Shown here in pieces: positions 17,739 to 26,911 of a stretch of 64,000 nucleotides of DNA; the first letter of the stretch is position 1, and every line of letters begins with the position of its first letter. The stretch is taken from the NCBI GenBank assembly GCA_045627385.1, contig JAZQNO010000007.1, positions 36,175 through 100,174 on the forward strand, given 5' to 3'. Below the pieces are notes generated by a model that was not told the DNA's origin, ran no database searches, and saw only the letters and a program-made list of their open reading frames with translations. A program made the translations under genes and the position numbers. This stretch comes from UBA1757 sp045627385 (GTDB lineage Bacteria; Bacteroidota; Bacteroidia; Bacteroidales; UBA1402).

Positions 17739-20567
17739 TTACTTGACAAACACTTTTTCAACGCTCACGCTGCCATCCTCGTGAATATTTCTGACGATGG
17801 TAATGCCCTGATGGGCAGGAGCGGACATGCGGATACCGTTGAGGTTGTAGTACTCACGGCGCAGGATTTCAGACTTGGCAGTCTCGATGCCTTCGACATC
17901 TTCACCGGTGTTGTAGACGATGATGTCATAGACAGCCAGCTTCGTGCCGCCACCCGACTGTTTGACGCGGATGTAAACGGGATCGGTGCCTTCGTAAGAC
18001 GTGCGGCTCTTGGTCCAGAAACGCTTGTAGGCAGATACGTACATCGTATCTACGGAAGTCCAGTTTTCACCGTCGGTCGAAACCAGCACAGCCAGATGCA
18101 GCTGAGCACCGTCGCTGTTGTTGTTACCCAGGTTGACTTCGATGTCGAACGGACCGCGATAACGGGTAACCGTCTGAATGAAGGCATTGTAGCCTTCACC
18201 GCTGTAGCATGATTGGAAGGTGATGTGGTTCTTGGTGACCTCACCGATCAGATCGGTAGGCTTGTCGCAATAGTAGTTGGCGTCGCCACCCTGACCGACA
18301 AGCAGTACGGGAACGGTGTTCTCCCACTGGATCTGCTGACCCATGGTGGAGAGGAACCAGCCGTCGTTGAATTCGTTGGTAGCGCTATTTTTGGCATAGA
18401 ATACCATCGGCTGACGCAAGTTATAATTGTAAGTGGTGTCCTGACCGTTAACGAGGGTGTCGATCGACTCGTACTGAGACATGGCGCTCTTACCCATGTA
18501 ATAAGCAACCTTGTTGTTTCCACCGGAGGTATCCCAATACCAGTCATCGGTGTTGGCGTCGAAATGAATCACTTTCTTGTTGCGGAGAGTGGCCGTGTCC
18601 AGACCGGCAATTTCAATTTCCTTAGCGACCAGCTCGGAAGCGACATAGTTTCCGCCGGAAGCGAATGCGTAGATTGTCACAGGGCTGGCGAATACCAGAG
18701 GCTCTGAATATGTGCCGCCGGCCTTGATGTCGGTGCTGTTGATGAAGTTGTAGTAGATGACGGCATCGGCGGTTTCACAAGAGATGGAAACGACAGCCTT
18801 GCCATCCTGCTGTTCAACCGTGATGACGGGATCGGCAGCCTTCGAATAGACATTGATGACAGCGGAAGCGATGGGGCTGTTGTCGTTGCCCTGCTTGACG
18901 GCGATAGCCTTGACAACCGTCGAATCGGCGGTCACTTCAATCGTGTCGGAATACAGCGTGCTGGCCTCGGTAGGATCGGTTCCGTCCAGAGTGTAATAGA
19001 TGGAAGCGTCAGCGGTTCCGGTAGCCAGAACCACATAAGTCTTCTGATTGTCGTAAATCTGCGAAATCGACGGAGTGGCACAGGGAGAAACTTTCGACTT
19101 GGTGGCGGCAACAACGTCGATAGCGTTGTTGATCAGCGTCATAGCATTGTCGGAAAGGTTGGTTTCTCCTTCAACGAAGATAGCGTCGTAGGAAATCGGA
19201 ATCAACATGTAGGTGTTCTTCTTTCCGTGACGGTGGATTGCGGTGAAGGTTCCGGCAGGACCGGTAGCGGTAGCCAGCACTTCATCGCCGTCGAACAGAC
19301 CGCCTTCCTTGAAGGTGCAGGCCTGGACCAGATTCTTCTTGATAGTCTCAGGATCTGAGTAGATGAACATGTCGATGATGCTGTCTTCCTCGAAAGCGAT
19401 GTCGGCGAAGAGAGGATCTTCAAGATACTCGCCATTGACATTGATCAGAGAAATACCGCCGTCGTTGGCAGCCTTGCTGGTGAGGTTATTACCGGTACCT
19501 ACGCCCCAACGGCCGTCGGCATAGAAGAAGCTCTTGAAGTTGAGCATGGGGACACGGTTGACCAGAGTGACCAGTTGAGCGGCAAATTTGTGCTTGCCGT
19601 CGATGGCTTCGGAAACGACAACCAGGTCATACTCCTGGAGAGCTTCCAACACCTGTACGCTGTCGGCAGTGAGGTTGGTGATGTCGATGGCAGTGGCATT
19701 CTGCTCGGCAATCTTGGAATTGTTAAAAACGGGATCGTTTTCCAGACCGCAGTAACCGCTGTAACCGGCCGTGTAAAGATATGCGATGTTCAGGTCTTCT
19801 TCGGGACCGAAATCAGCCTGACCCATCACATAGTTGACGGCATTGACAATAATCTTCTGGCCGTTGGCGTTGGCCGTCGTGATAAGGTCGCTCGACATGC
19901 CCACCAGCACATACTTGTAGTCGCCGGCATTGGCGATTTCGTGCACGCAGACATGGTTGTCGGAAGTGGTGCGGGCATAGTACTTGTCGGGTTCAGCCTC
20001 AAGAAGGCTTCCGGCAATGACGGCACCGGCATCGAAACCCTGAACCATGTTGCTCGAAGTCATCGTACCGTCGTAGAGGGAGATGCTTCCGTCAGCGTTG
20101 GCATCCAGACCTGCGAAGATGGGATGCGTTTCGAAACCTTCGGAAATGTTTAACGACGGGCACTTGGTGCTGGGGTTCTTCGGGGTGGCCCAGTTCCAAC
20201 GTCCGGACGTGTAGTTGAAGGCTTTCATCGAAACCACAGGAACGGTTCCGACAAGTTTCACCAGACCGTTGGACAGTGTCGTGTTGCCTTTCATGGCTTC
20301 AGAGAGCACGACACAGTCGTAGGTCTTCAGCGTTTCATAATCGGCTTCCGTGGCATCGGCCTGAGGCAGGGTGGTCACATCGAATGTGGCGGCAAGAGCC
20401 TGATAGATAGGGTCAGCCGTGGGAGTGTAACCTGCGGAGAGATCGTTCACCCAGCAGAATGTACCAGCTCCGTAGCCTTCTACATAGAGAAAAGCCACCT
20501 TCTTGGCTGCGAAGGCAGAGCCCAGACACAGGACTGCCAGAATCACAACAGATAAGATTTTTTTCAT
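17739..20567 (-). CDS. Large secreted protein with duplicated N-terminal domain and chitobiase-C-like domain (942 aa), function unknown
   Basis: Signal peptide 1-20 (MKKILSVVILAVLCLGSAFA). Two related domains follow. The first (about 22-245) contains KVAFLYVEGYGAG, VVLSEAMKG and TSGRWNWATP; the second (about 256-480) contains NIAYLYTAGYSG, VVVSEAIDG and ADGRWGVGTG. The Rossmann-like alternation of hydrophobic strands recalls ThuA or GATase-like folds, but no catalytic triad is evident. Next is a segment (about 500-580) with IYYTLDGTDPTEAS, the signature of the chitobiase/beta-hexosaminidase C-terminal domain, then a beta-sandwich-like region (about 680-890). The C-terminus (YYNLNGIRMSAP to VSVEKVFVK) is a conserved tail also seen in the lyase downstream. 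I do not recognise a function. Confidence 0.7.
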   Translation of the reverse strand: MKKILSVVILAVLCLGSAFAAKKVAFLYVEGYGAGTFCWVNDLSAGYTPTADPIYQALAATFDVTTLPQADATEADYETLKTYDCVVLSEAMKGNTTLSNGLVKLVGTVPVVSMKAFNYTSGRWNWATPKNPSTKCPSLNISEGFETHPIFAGLDANADGSISLYDGTMTSSNMVQGFDAGAVIAGSLLEAEPDKYYARTTSDNHVCVHEIANAGDYKYVLVGMSSDLITTANANGQKIIVNAVNYVMGQADFGPEEDLNIAYLYTAGYSGYCGLENDPVFNNSKIAEQNATAIDITNLTADSVQVLEALQEYDLVVVSEAIDGKHKFAAQLVTLVNRVPMLNFKSFFYADGRWGVGTGNNLTSKAANDGGISLINVNGEYLEDPLFADIAFEEDSIIDMFIYSDPETIKKNLVQACTFKEGGLFDGDEVLATATGPAGTFTAIHRHGKKNTYMLIPISYDAIFVEGETNLSDNAMTLINNAIDVVAATKSKVSPCATPSISQIYDNQKTYVVLATGTADASIYYTLDGTDPTEASTLYSDTIEVTADSTVVKAIAVKQGNDNSPIASAVINVYSKAADPVITVEQQDGKAVVSISCETADAVIYYNFINSTDIKAGGTYSEPLVFASPVTIYAFASGGNYVASELVAKEIEIAGLDTATLRNKKVIHFDANTDDWYWDTSGGNNKVAYYMGKSAMSQYESIDTLVNGQDTTYNYNLRQPMVFYAKNSATNEFNDGWFLSTMGQQIQWENTVPVLLVGQGGDANYYCDKPTDLIGEVTKNHITFQSCYSGEGYNAFIQTVTRYRGPFDIEVNLGNNNSDGAQLHLAVLVSTDGENWTSVDTMYVSAYKRFWTKSRTSYEGTDPVYIRVKQSGGGTKLAVYDIIVYNTGEDVEGIETAKSEILRREYYNLNGIRMSAPAHQGITIVRNIHEDGSVSVEKVFVK

Positions 20568-20636
20568 AAGCTTTTGTTTGAAAAGGTTGATAAGAAAAAT
20601 AGATGATGATTTCTTGAAAGTTTGTCATAAAGCGGC

Positions 20637-22874
20637 TTACGGCATCGGGCTCAGATTCTCCCAACGCACGTTCCAAGTGCCGTCATCGGGGAATCCCGGG
20701 CCGCCTACATGGGTCACAGGCGTTTCTGCAGCGACGTTCTGTCTGTGTTTCGAATTGACCTCGTCCCAACCGGCGCACATCATGGCGACAGCCGTCAGCA
20801 GACCGCCGTTGCCCGGCAGATAGATGCGCAAACGGGCATCCTGATAGTTGTGACCGTTAGGCAGATAGGTGTTGGTACGGCGGTCCATAAGCAAAGCGCC
20901 CACAGCCTGTTCGGGACGTCCAAGACGGGCGGCGCACATGGCGGTCATCGGATAATCCCAGCCCCAAGTCTTGCCCCAGTTCCAGTTGTCCCAAATCCAA
21001 TCGAACGTGTTGCCCATAATATCCTTGCGTATCAGGCTGTTGTTGGGAAGCACGCCCAAAGCGCCCAAAATGGCCGGATGGTCGGACGTATAACGGATGT
21101 CCACATAAGTGTCGGTAGCCGTTTCGGCAGCCAGATAAAGTTTGTCTTCGTTATAGGCCAGCGGCGAGAGTTTGTCGAGAATGGTCTCCCAATTCATATT
21201 GCGCTGCATTCCGCAGAGTTCACGCCAATGCTGGGCCGTCTTGAGTGCGAAATGCACATAGGAAAGTTCAAAGGGCGGGTTGATGGTTTCGGAAGCCTTC
21301 AGGGTTTCCTGGGCAGGAATGAGACCCTGGATGATGTAGCGGTCTCCCATTCCGTCGTAATCCACGAAACTGGCAATGAAATCGGCCGACTGGAATACCA
21401 GATCCTTGTATTTTTCCACAACGGCCTGACCGTCTTCTTGATTGCGGCGCAAAAGTTCTGCCATATAAATAAGGTGCGGCTGCTGCCAAAGCAGGAAAGA
21501 GCCGACCGACGACGGAGCCTCAATAGCCGAAGGATCGGTCATCTTCATCCAGCGGATACCTTCGAATCCCTGACGACGGGCGATGGAACGGGCGTAGTCG
21601 GCAGCCGAAAAATACCATTCGAGACTGGGCTCGAGCAGTTCGTCACGCTGCCAGAGCGCAAACTGGGCCTCGTGCCACCAATGCATTTCCAAATGATACT
21701 TGCCATACCAGCTGTTGAAGGTGAGTCCGGTTTCCTGAGGCGGATAGATGCCGGCGCACTGGATGGCCAGCAGATATTCGGAGAGGACCACGCGTCGTTC
21801 CAATTCGGGAGCGCGCGGATCGGTGCATTCGGAAAAATCGACGGCGCCGCCGGTCTGCCAGAACTGAGCCCAATGCTCGGCCGAAGCCTCAAAGACTGCC
21901 CGGGCATCGGCAGAAGTTTCCTCCTGCGGTAGAGCCGACAGATATTCGGTGGTAAAATCCAGACTGCTTCCATTGCAGGCAATCAGAGAAAACGCGTGCG
22001 GTTCTTTGAGGCGGTCAAAGACAGCATCGCCCTTCCAGGAAATCTTCACATAGTAGACCGTTTCGTCCAAAGTGCGTTTCAGCAGCACTTCACCTGACTT
22101 TTGGCTGACAATGTCGGTGCGGTGTTTCTGGGGTTTGGTCCAGTCGCTGGCATCGTCCACATGGCCTCCGGTAGGATACGGGAACGACCAGCGGACACTC
22201 ACACGCCGCTGTGCCAGCAGATCCGACTCGAGATGGAAAGCCACGCGGTCGGCATCGGGGTCGCAGGCAGTGCGTACATTCACCTTGGTTCCGTCCACAT
22301 CGAAGGAGCTGCTGATGCAGCCGGCCCACAAGTCGAGCGTCTGGTCGATATTGGAAATCTCCTGCCAAGACACGTTCTTGCCTTCGCCGTCATACATGAC
22401 CAAACCGACATAGCCCAAATGGAGACGGTGCGGATTGACGCGGAAATATTCCGAAGCCTCGTGGTTGCGGCTGCGATCCTTGAACTGAATGGCATAGAGT
22501 TCCTCCTTGCCGCGGAAATCGTAGGCGCGGAAAGTTTCTTCAGGCATGTAGCCGCCGGTGTTCGGGAAACTGTGCCATCCCCAATGGGACTGAGTTCCCA
22601 AAGCGACACCTTTGACATAATGTTCCGGAAACGACTGCATACCGGTGGCGTCCACGGTAAATGCGAAATTGCCGTTGCCCACAGACAGACTCGACAGAGA
22701 ATCGAAACTGTTGATGTGCGGGAAATTGCGGGTTACCAGAGCCTGCCGGTCGATTGGAGCCTCCTGCTTGGCGAAACAGGACGAATGGGCGACCCAATCA
22801 ATGGCGACAGCCACAATCAGAGCCACAACCAAAGCCAGCACAAACCACTGACGGGTAGATTTCATTTCTTTCAT
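20637..22874 (-). CDS. Six-hairpin glycosidase, GH65-like (745 aa)
   Basis: Predicted periplasmic or membrane-anchored glycoside hydrolase. The N-terminus has a hydrophobic helix (about 11-30, ending near HSSC) that may be a signal peptide or anchor. An N-terminal beta-supersandwich (about 45-340) opens with SLSVGNGNFAFTVDATGM and contains RRVSVRWSFPYPTGGH. The (alpha/alpha)6 catalytic region (about 360-700) includes TFNSWYGKYHLEMHWWHEAQF, NWNWGKTWGWDYPMTA and RLRIYLPGNGGLLTAVAMM, reminiscent of GH65 and related clan GH-L enzymes. The catalytic acid cannot be assigned by eye. Twenty-nine bases separate it from the upstream esterase gene. It probably trims oligosaccharides released by the lyase; substrate is unknown. 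Confidence 0.7.
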   Translation of the reverse strand: MKEMKSTRQWFVLALVVALIVAVAIDWVAHSSCFAKQEAPIDRQALVTRNFPHINSFDSLSSLSVGNGNFAFTVDATGMQSFPEHYVKGVALGTQSHWGWHSFPNTGGYMPEETFRAYDFRGKEELYAIQFKDRSRNHEASEYFRVNPHRLHLGYVGLVMYDGEGKNVSWQEISNIDQTLDLWAGCISSSFDVDGTKVNVRTACDPDADRVAFHLESDLLAQRRVSVRWSFPYPTGGHVDDASDWTKPQKHRTDIVSQKSGEVLLKRTLDETVYYVKISWKGDAVFDRLKEPHAFSLIACNGSSLDFTTEYLSALPQEETSADARAVFEASAEHWAQFWQTGGAVDFSECTDPRAPELERRVVLSEYLLAIQCAGIYPPQETGLTFNSWYGKYHLEMHWWHEAQFALWQRDELLEPSLEWYFSAADYARSIARRQGFEGIRWMKMTDPSAIEAPSSVGSFLLWQQPHLIYMAELLRRNQEDGQAVVEKYKDLVFQSADFIASFVDYDGMGDRYIIQGLIPAQETLKASETINPPFELSYVHFALKTAQHWRELCGMQRNMNWETILDKLSPLAYNEDKLYLAAETATDTYVDIRYTSDHPAILGALGVLPNNSLIRKDIMGNTFDWIWDNWNWGKTWGWDYPMTAMCAARLGRPEQAVGALLMDRRTNTYLPNGHNYQDARLRIYLPGNGGLLTAVAMMCAGWDEVNSKHRQNVAAETPVTHVGGPGFPDDGTWNVRWENLSPMP

Positions 22875-22903
22875 GATTATTATGAAAAAAGGAATGACGG
22901 GAC

Positions 22904-24319
22904 TTACAGATTCTCGCTGAAAGCTTTCTCGACAAAGTCGACAATCGGCTGCGGATTGTCGAGACTATGGGGATGATGGTCACATTTCTTTTTGAGGATC
23001 ACATCGATATTGCCGCCAAGGGCACGGTATTTCTTTACCAGAAGAGCACCGTTCTCCTTGTAAGGGACCACCTTGTCCTTCTTGCCGGCCACCAGCAGAA
23101 CGGGTATGTTCTTTTCGGCAATCGGTTCCAGACAATCGAGCGGATTGCCATTGAAGCCCGACATGTCGCTGCCGTCGAGTTTCCACTTGGCCAGGAACTG
23201 GTTCCACTCGGCATTCCACTGCGGACGGTCATTGCCCGGCCAACTGTAGACGTCACAGACCGGAGCGTCCAGATACAGGCCTGCCACTTTGTGCGGACAC
23301 ATGGCCGCCCAGTCGATAGCATACATGCCGCCACGACTGAAGCCTTCGATGACCATCTTCTTACTGAAACCGTAGTGCTTCGTCAGATATTTGTAAAGCT
23401 GGTCACCGGCTTTCAAAGCTTCCAGAGAGGCATAATCGTCGGCAACATCGTAATAGACGACAAAATAGCCTTTTTCAAGCAAAGCTTTGTCGGCCTGAGC
23501 GAAGGCACCGAAGAAAGCGGGACGCCAGATCCAGGGATTGCCCTCCGCAGGCTGAGCCGGAATCACCAGTTTGCCCTGATGTTCCTTGAAATTGAAATGA
23601 TAGCAGTCATAGCCTTCCCATGTTTCTTTGACACCGGGATAAGACTGAGGCTGGAACGAACCAGGGAGAGGACGGCCCGTGATGACCTTGTACAGGATGG
23701 TCGCTATGCCGAGCGCACCTTCCTCGTTGGGATGGATGCGGTCATTGAAAAGTTCGGGATGATTGGTGAAAGGTTGATAGAGATCCACCACTTGAGCGCC
23801 TGTCAGAGCGGCGATCGAGTCGATGTAGGGGCAGACCTCGGTACGGATGATGCTGTCGTTGATGCCCCAGTCAAGACTGTAGGCGGGCACCGGATAGCAG
23901 ATGTAGATTTTGGGATGCGATTCCAAAGCCTGGAAAGCGCGGACCATGGTCTCAAGATTCTTGGGATATTCCTCTTTGTATTGCCAGTTCATCGGTTTGG
24001 TGTCATTCGTACCCAGTTTGATGGTGACGATATCGGGGCAGAAAGCCAGCGCATCCTGATACATCTGCTCTTTCATGTAAGGGAGGTTGCCTTTGTCGAG
24101 CATCGTGCGACCGCTGAATCCGTAATTGCGCACCTCGTAGCGTTTTCCAAGCATCTGCGAAAGCAGACCGGGGTAGCTGTCACGGTGTTCGTTTTTGATG
24201 GTGGAACCTTGAGTGATACTGTTTCCGACACAGGCGACTTTGACAACCGGCTCGGCCTTAAGAGTTGACACTGTCAGCAAAGCCGTCAGTATCAGGGATA
24301 AATGACAAATATTTCTCAT
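22904..24319 (-). CDS. SGNH-hydrolase / alpha-beta-hydrolase fusion esterase (471 aa)
   Basis: Two esterase-type domains in one secreted chain. After a signal peptide (about 1-22), the SGNH domain shows block I GNSITQG (32-38, Ser34), block III GTND (103-106) and block V DRIHPN (193-198, Asp193 and His196), so the catalytic residues are present. The second domain (about 235-471) has the alpha/beta-hydrolase nucleophile elbow GFSRGG (326-331, Ser328) and a likely acid and histidine near VLLVAGKKDKVVP and DHHPHSLDNP. Such pairs would suit removal of two ester decorations, for example acetyl and methyl groups, from pectin. First gene of the minus-strand operon, with a good promoter upstream. Ester specificity is inferred. 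Confidence 0.85.
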   Translation of the reverse strand: MRNICHLSLILTALLTVSTLKAEPVVKVACVGNSITQGSTIKNEHRDSYPGLLSQMLGKRYEVRNYGFSGRTMLDKGNLPYMKEQMYQDALAFCPDIVTIKLGTNDTKPMNWQYKEEYPKNLETMVRAFQALESHPKIYICYPVPAYSLDWGINDSIIRTEVCPYIDSIAALTGAQVVDLYQPFTNHPELFNDRIHPNEEGALGIATILYKVITGRPLPGSFQPQSYPGVKETWEGYDCYHFNFKEHQGKLVIPAQPAEGNPWIWRPAFFGAFAQADKALLEKGYFVVYYDVADDYASLEALKAGDQLYKYLTKHYGFSKKMVIEGFSRGGMYAIDWAAMCPHKVAGLYLDAPVCDVYSWPGNDRPQWNAEWNQFLAKWKLDGSDMSGFNGNPLDCLEPIAEKNIPVLLVAGKKDKVVPYKENGALLVKKYRALGGNIDVILKKKCDHHPHSLDNPQPIVDFVEKAFSENL

Positions 24320-24372
24320 TTTTGCAGTTATTTTTGGTCATGAGTGTGCACATTTGCACAATCTTGAACCGA

Positions 24373-24406
24373 CAAATATATGAATTATTCTTATTTTTGC
24401 ATCAAA
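24373..24406 (-). promoter_or_regulatory. Bacteroidota-type promoter for the polysaccharide-utilization operon
   Basis: On the minus strand TATATTTG (24380-24373) matches the Bacteroidota -7 consensus TAnnTTTG exactly, and TTTG (24406-24403) sits 22 bases upstream as a -33 element. Transcription would start near 24366 and run into the SGNH/alpha-beta hydrolase gene at 24319. The element overlaps the promoter region of the divergent DUF4861 gene. Confidence 0.6.
24392..24399 (+). promoter_or_regulatory. -7 element of the divergent DUF4861 gene
   Basis: TATTTTTG matches TAnnTTTG on the plus strand, 35 bases before the chosen ATG at 24434. No clear -33 element is visible. It lies inside the minus-strand operon promoter, so the two transcripts would compete or be co-regulated. 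Confidence 0.4.
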
Positions 24407-24433
24407 ATCAAAACCAAAAAAACCATCCCGACA

Positions 24434-25651
24434 ATGAAAAGAAATTTCTTCATCGGACTGTCCGCACTTCTGATGTGCGCCTGCAGCCAACCCAAAACGC
24501 TCGAAGTAAGCGTTGCCAACCCTTATGACAACGATCGCGAAAACGAATGCATCGAACTCTGCTACGACGCTTTGCAGGAAGCTCTCGGCGTGAAAGCCGA
24601 CCAACCGCTCGTTGTGCTCGACGCCGAAGGCAACGAAGTCTGCTCGCAGATACTTTACCACGCCTGCCACTGCCTGCGCATCGTATTCCAAGCCAGTGTG
24701 AAAGCAGGCGACACAGCCGTCTACACCATCGCCCCGGGCGAACGCTCCGAATTTCCCGTCAAGGCCCAGACCACGTTCATGCCTCGCCGCAAAGACGACA
24801 TTTCCTGGGAAAACGACTGCGCCATCTACCGGATGTACGGTCCCGCACTGGTCACCGACCCCGTTGAAGGTATGGTCAGCGGCGGTATCGACGTGTGGGT
24901 GAAACGCACTCGCGAAATGGTCAGCCAGAAGTGGTATCAGGACGAATTCGACGGCAAGAGCAGCTACCACAACGACAACGGCGAGGGCCTTGATTTCTAC
25001 AGTGTCGGCACCACACTCGGAGCTGGAGCCATGGCTCCCTTCATCGACGGCAAGCTCTGCTATGTGGGCAACAATTTCGTCAAGTACGACATTCTCGAAA
25101 ACGGCCCCATCCGCACCGTCTTCCGCCTGGAGTACGAAGCCTACGACGTCAACGGACAGGCTGTGAGCGAAACCCGCACCGTCACGCTGAACGCCGGTTC
25201 CTATCTGAACCAGTTCGTCATCCGCTACGACAGTCTGCTGGCCGAAGGCACCACGCTGGCCGCCGGTTTCCCCTTCAGAGGTTTCACCGAGCCGTGCAAG
25301 ACCAAGGTTGACAAACGCGGCCTGGCCGACTGTCAGGACATCGTCGCCTGCCAGAAGAACGGATTCGTCGCCTATGCCGAACCCGCAGTCGAAGGCAAGG
25401 GCGTCATCTACCTGGCCAGCATCCTGCCGACCGAAGCCAGCGAGCAGCTGATTTCCAACAATCACATCCTCAACTGCACCACTTACGAAGGCAAGCCTGT
25501 GGTCTACTACGCCGGCGGCGCCTGGAACCAGGACATCTTCCCCACCCTCAAGGACTGGACCGACTATGTGGCCGCCTACGCCTTCCGCGTACGCAATCCG
25601 CTGAGTGTGGAAATTTCGATGTGCGAAGGAGACAACTGCTGCGAGAAATAG
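24434..25651 (+). CDS. DUF4861 family lipoprotein (405 aa)
   Basis: Start chosen at MKRNFFIGLSALLMCAC because this gives a clean lipoprotein signal ending in LMCAC; the frame is open 54 bases further upstream but that extension carries no signal. The mature part resembles DUF4861 proteins (VSVANPYDNDRENECIEL, DCAIYRMYGPALV, FYSVGTTLGAGAMAPF, GPIRTVFRLEYEAY), a family found in pectin and uronate loci of Bacteroidota with no firmly assigned activity that I know of. It is transcribed away from the polysaccharide-utilization operon, and its stop is one base before the methyltransferase start. A role in handling pectin-derived sugars is inferred from context. Confidence 0.8.
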   Translation: MKRNFFIGLSALLMCACSQPKTLEVSVANPYDNDRENECIELCYDALQEALGVKADQPLVVLDAEGNEVCSQILYHACHCLRIVFQASVKAGDTAVYTIAPGERSEFPVKAQTTFMPRRKDDISWENDCAIYRMYGPALVTDPVEGMVSGGIDVWVKRTREMVSQKWYQDEFDGKSSYHNDNGEGLDFYSVGTTLGAGAMAPFIDGKLCYVGNNFVKYDILENGPIRTVFRLEYEAYDVNGQAVSETRTVTLNAGSYLNQFVIRYDSLLAEGTTLAAGFPFRGFTEPCKTKVDKRGLADCQDIVACQKNGFVAYAEPAVEGKGVIYLASILPTEASEQLISNNHILNCTTYEGKPVVYYAGGAWNQDIFPTLKDWTDYVAAYAFRVRNPLSVEISMCEGDNCCEK

Positions 25652-25652
25652 T

Positions 25653-26903
25653 ATGGCTGTCAGCGAGATATATCTTCGCAAAGGAAAAGACGAATCCATC
25701 AGACGCCATCATCCCTGGATCTTTTCGGGGGCCATCGGACGCATCGTCTGCGACAGCGATCCTGTCGAAGGCGATGTGGTCGACGTTTATGACTGTCAGG
25801 GAGAATTCCTTGCCCGCGGACACTTTCAGGAAAGCTCCATCGCTGTCCGCATTCTAAGTTTCAAAAAAGAAGATTTCGACCTAGACTGGTGGGTCGGACG
25901 CATCGGTAACGCCCGCCGCGTGCGCGAAGCCCTCGGCTTCCGCACCGCGGCGGACCTCACGGACGGCGGTTCACCTGCGGACAGCTGTTCACGGCCGACC
26001 GACTGCTACCGGCTGGTTCACGGCGAGGGCGACAACCTGTCGGGCCTCATCATCGACATTTACGGGCAAAGCGCTGTCATCCAGTGCCACAGTTGGGGCA
26101 TGTACCGCCAACGCACCCTCATCGCACAGGCGCTGAAACAGGTCTTCGGCGAAGCCCTAAGCGCCATCTACGACAAGAGCAGCCAGACGCTTCCCGACAT
26201 CGGTCAGAAGGCCGAAGACGGCTATCTTTTCGGGAACACCCCCACCGGCATCGCATGCGAACACGGTCACAAGTATCTGATTGATTGGGAGAACGGTCAG
26301 AAGACCGGCTTCTTTCTGGACCAGCGCGACAATCGCGCGCTGGTGGAGCGCTACGCCCGCGGACGCAAGGTGCTGAACACCTTCTGCTACACGGGCGGTT
26401 TTTCGGTCTGCGCCTTGGCCGGCGGCGCCGAGGAAGTGCTCTCCATCGACGCTTCCGAAAAGGCCATCGCGCTGGCCGACAGGAATGTAGAACTCAATTT
26501 CGGAAAGAATTGCGAAACGGATTCCCTTGCGGCGCGTCACCACAGTATGGTCTGCGACGCCGTGGAGTATCTCAAGACAATGGACGACAGTTTCGACCTG
26601 ATTATCCTCGACCCGCCGGCATTCGCCAAACACCACCGGGTGAGCGACGAAGCGCTCAAAGGCTACCGGCGCATCAACGCGCGCGCCCTCTCGCACATCC
26701 GTCCCGGCGGCATTCTGTTCACCTTCTCCTGCTCTCAGGCCATTTCCAAGGAAATGTTCCGCACGCAAGTCTTCTCCGCAGCCGCCATTGCCGGCCGCAA
26801 AGTGCGCGTGCTGCACCAGCTGACCCAGGCCCCCGACCACCCCGTGAACATCTATCATCCCGAGGGCGAATATCTCAAGGGCCTGGTGCTGTATGTAGAG
26901 TAG
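25653..26903 (+). CDS. rlmI: Class I SAM-dependent rRNA (cytosine-C5) methyltransferase, RlmI-like (416 aa)
   Basis: Likely methylates a cytosine of 23S rRNA using S-adenosylmethionine. An N-terminal PUA domain (about 1-75) has IYLRKGKDESIRRHHPWIFSGAI. A central RlmI-type domain follows, with GEGDNLSGLIIDIYG and a 12-residue insertion around residues 104-117. The Rossmann methyltransferase domain (about 195-410) carries LNTFCYTGGFSVCAL (SAM-binding), IILDPPAFAK (motif IV) and FTFSCSQAI. Length is typical. ATG at 25653 is one base past the DUF4861 stop, so the two genes are probably cotranscribed although functionally unrelated. The residue-specific target is inferred from family similarity. 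Confidence 0.85.
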   Translation: MAVSEIYLRKGKDESIRRHHPWIFSGAIGRIVCDSDPVEGDVVDVYDCQGEFLARGHFQESSIAVRILSFKKEDFDLDWWVGRIGNARRVREALGFRTAADLTDGGSPADSCSRPTDCYRLVHGEGDNLSGLIIDIYGQSAVIQCHSWGMYRQRTLIAQALKQVFGEALSAIYDKSSQTLPDIGQKAEDGYLFGNTPTGIACEHGHKYLIDWENGQKTGFFLDQRDNRALVERYARGRKVLNTFCYTGGFSVCALAGGAEEVLSIDASEKAIALADRNVELNFGKNCETDSLAARHHSMVCDAVEYLKTMDDSFDLIILDPPAFAKHHRVSDEALKGYRRINARALSHIRPGGILFTFSCSQAISKEMFRTQVFSAAAIAGRKVRVLHQLTQAPDHPVNIYHPEGEYLKGLVLYVE

Positions 26904-26911
26904 TCAGATGA

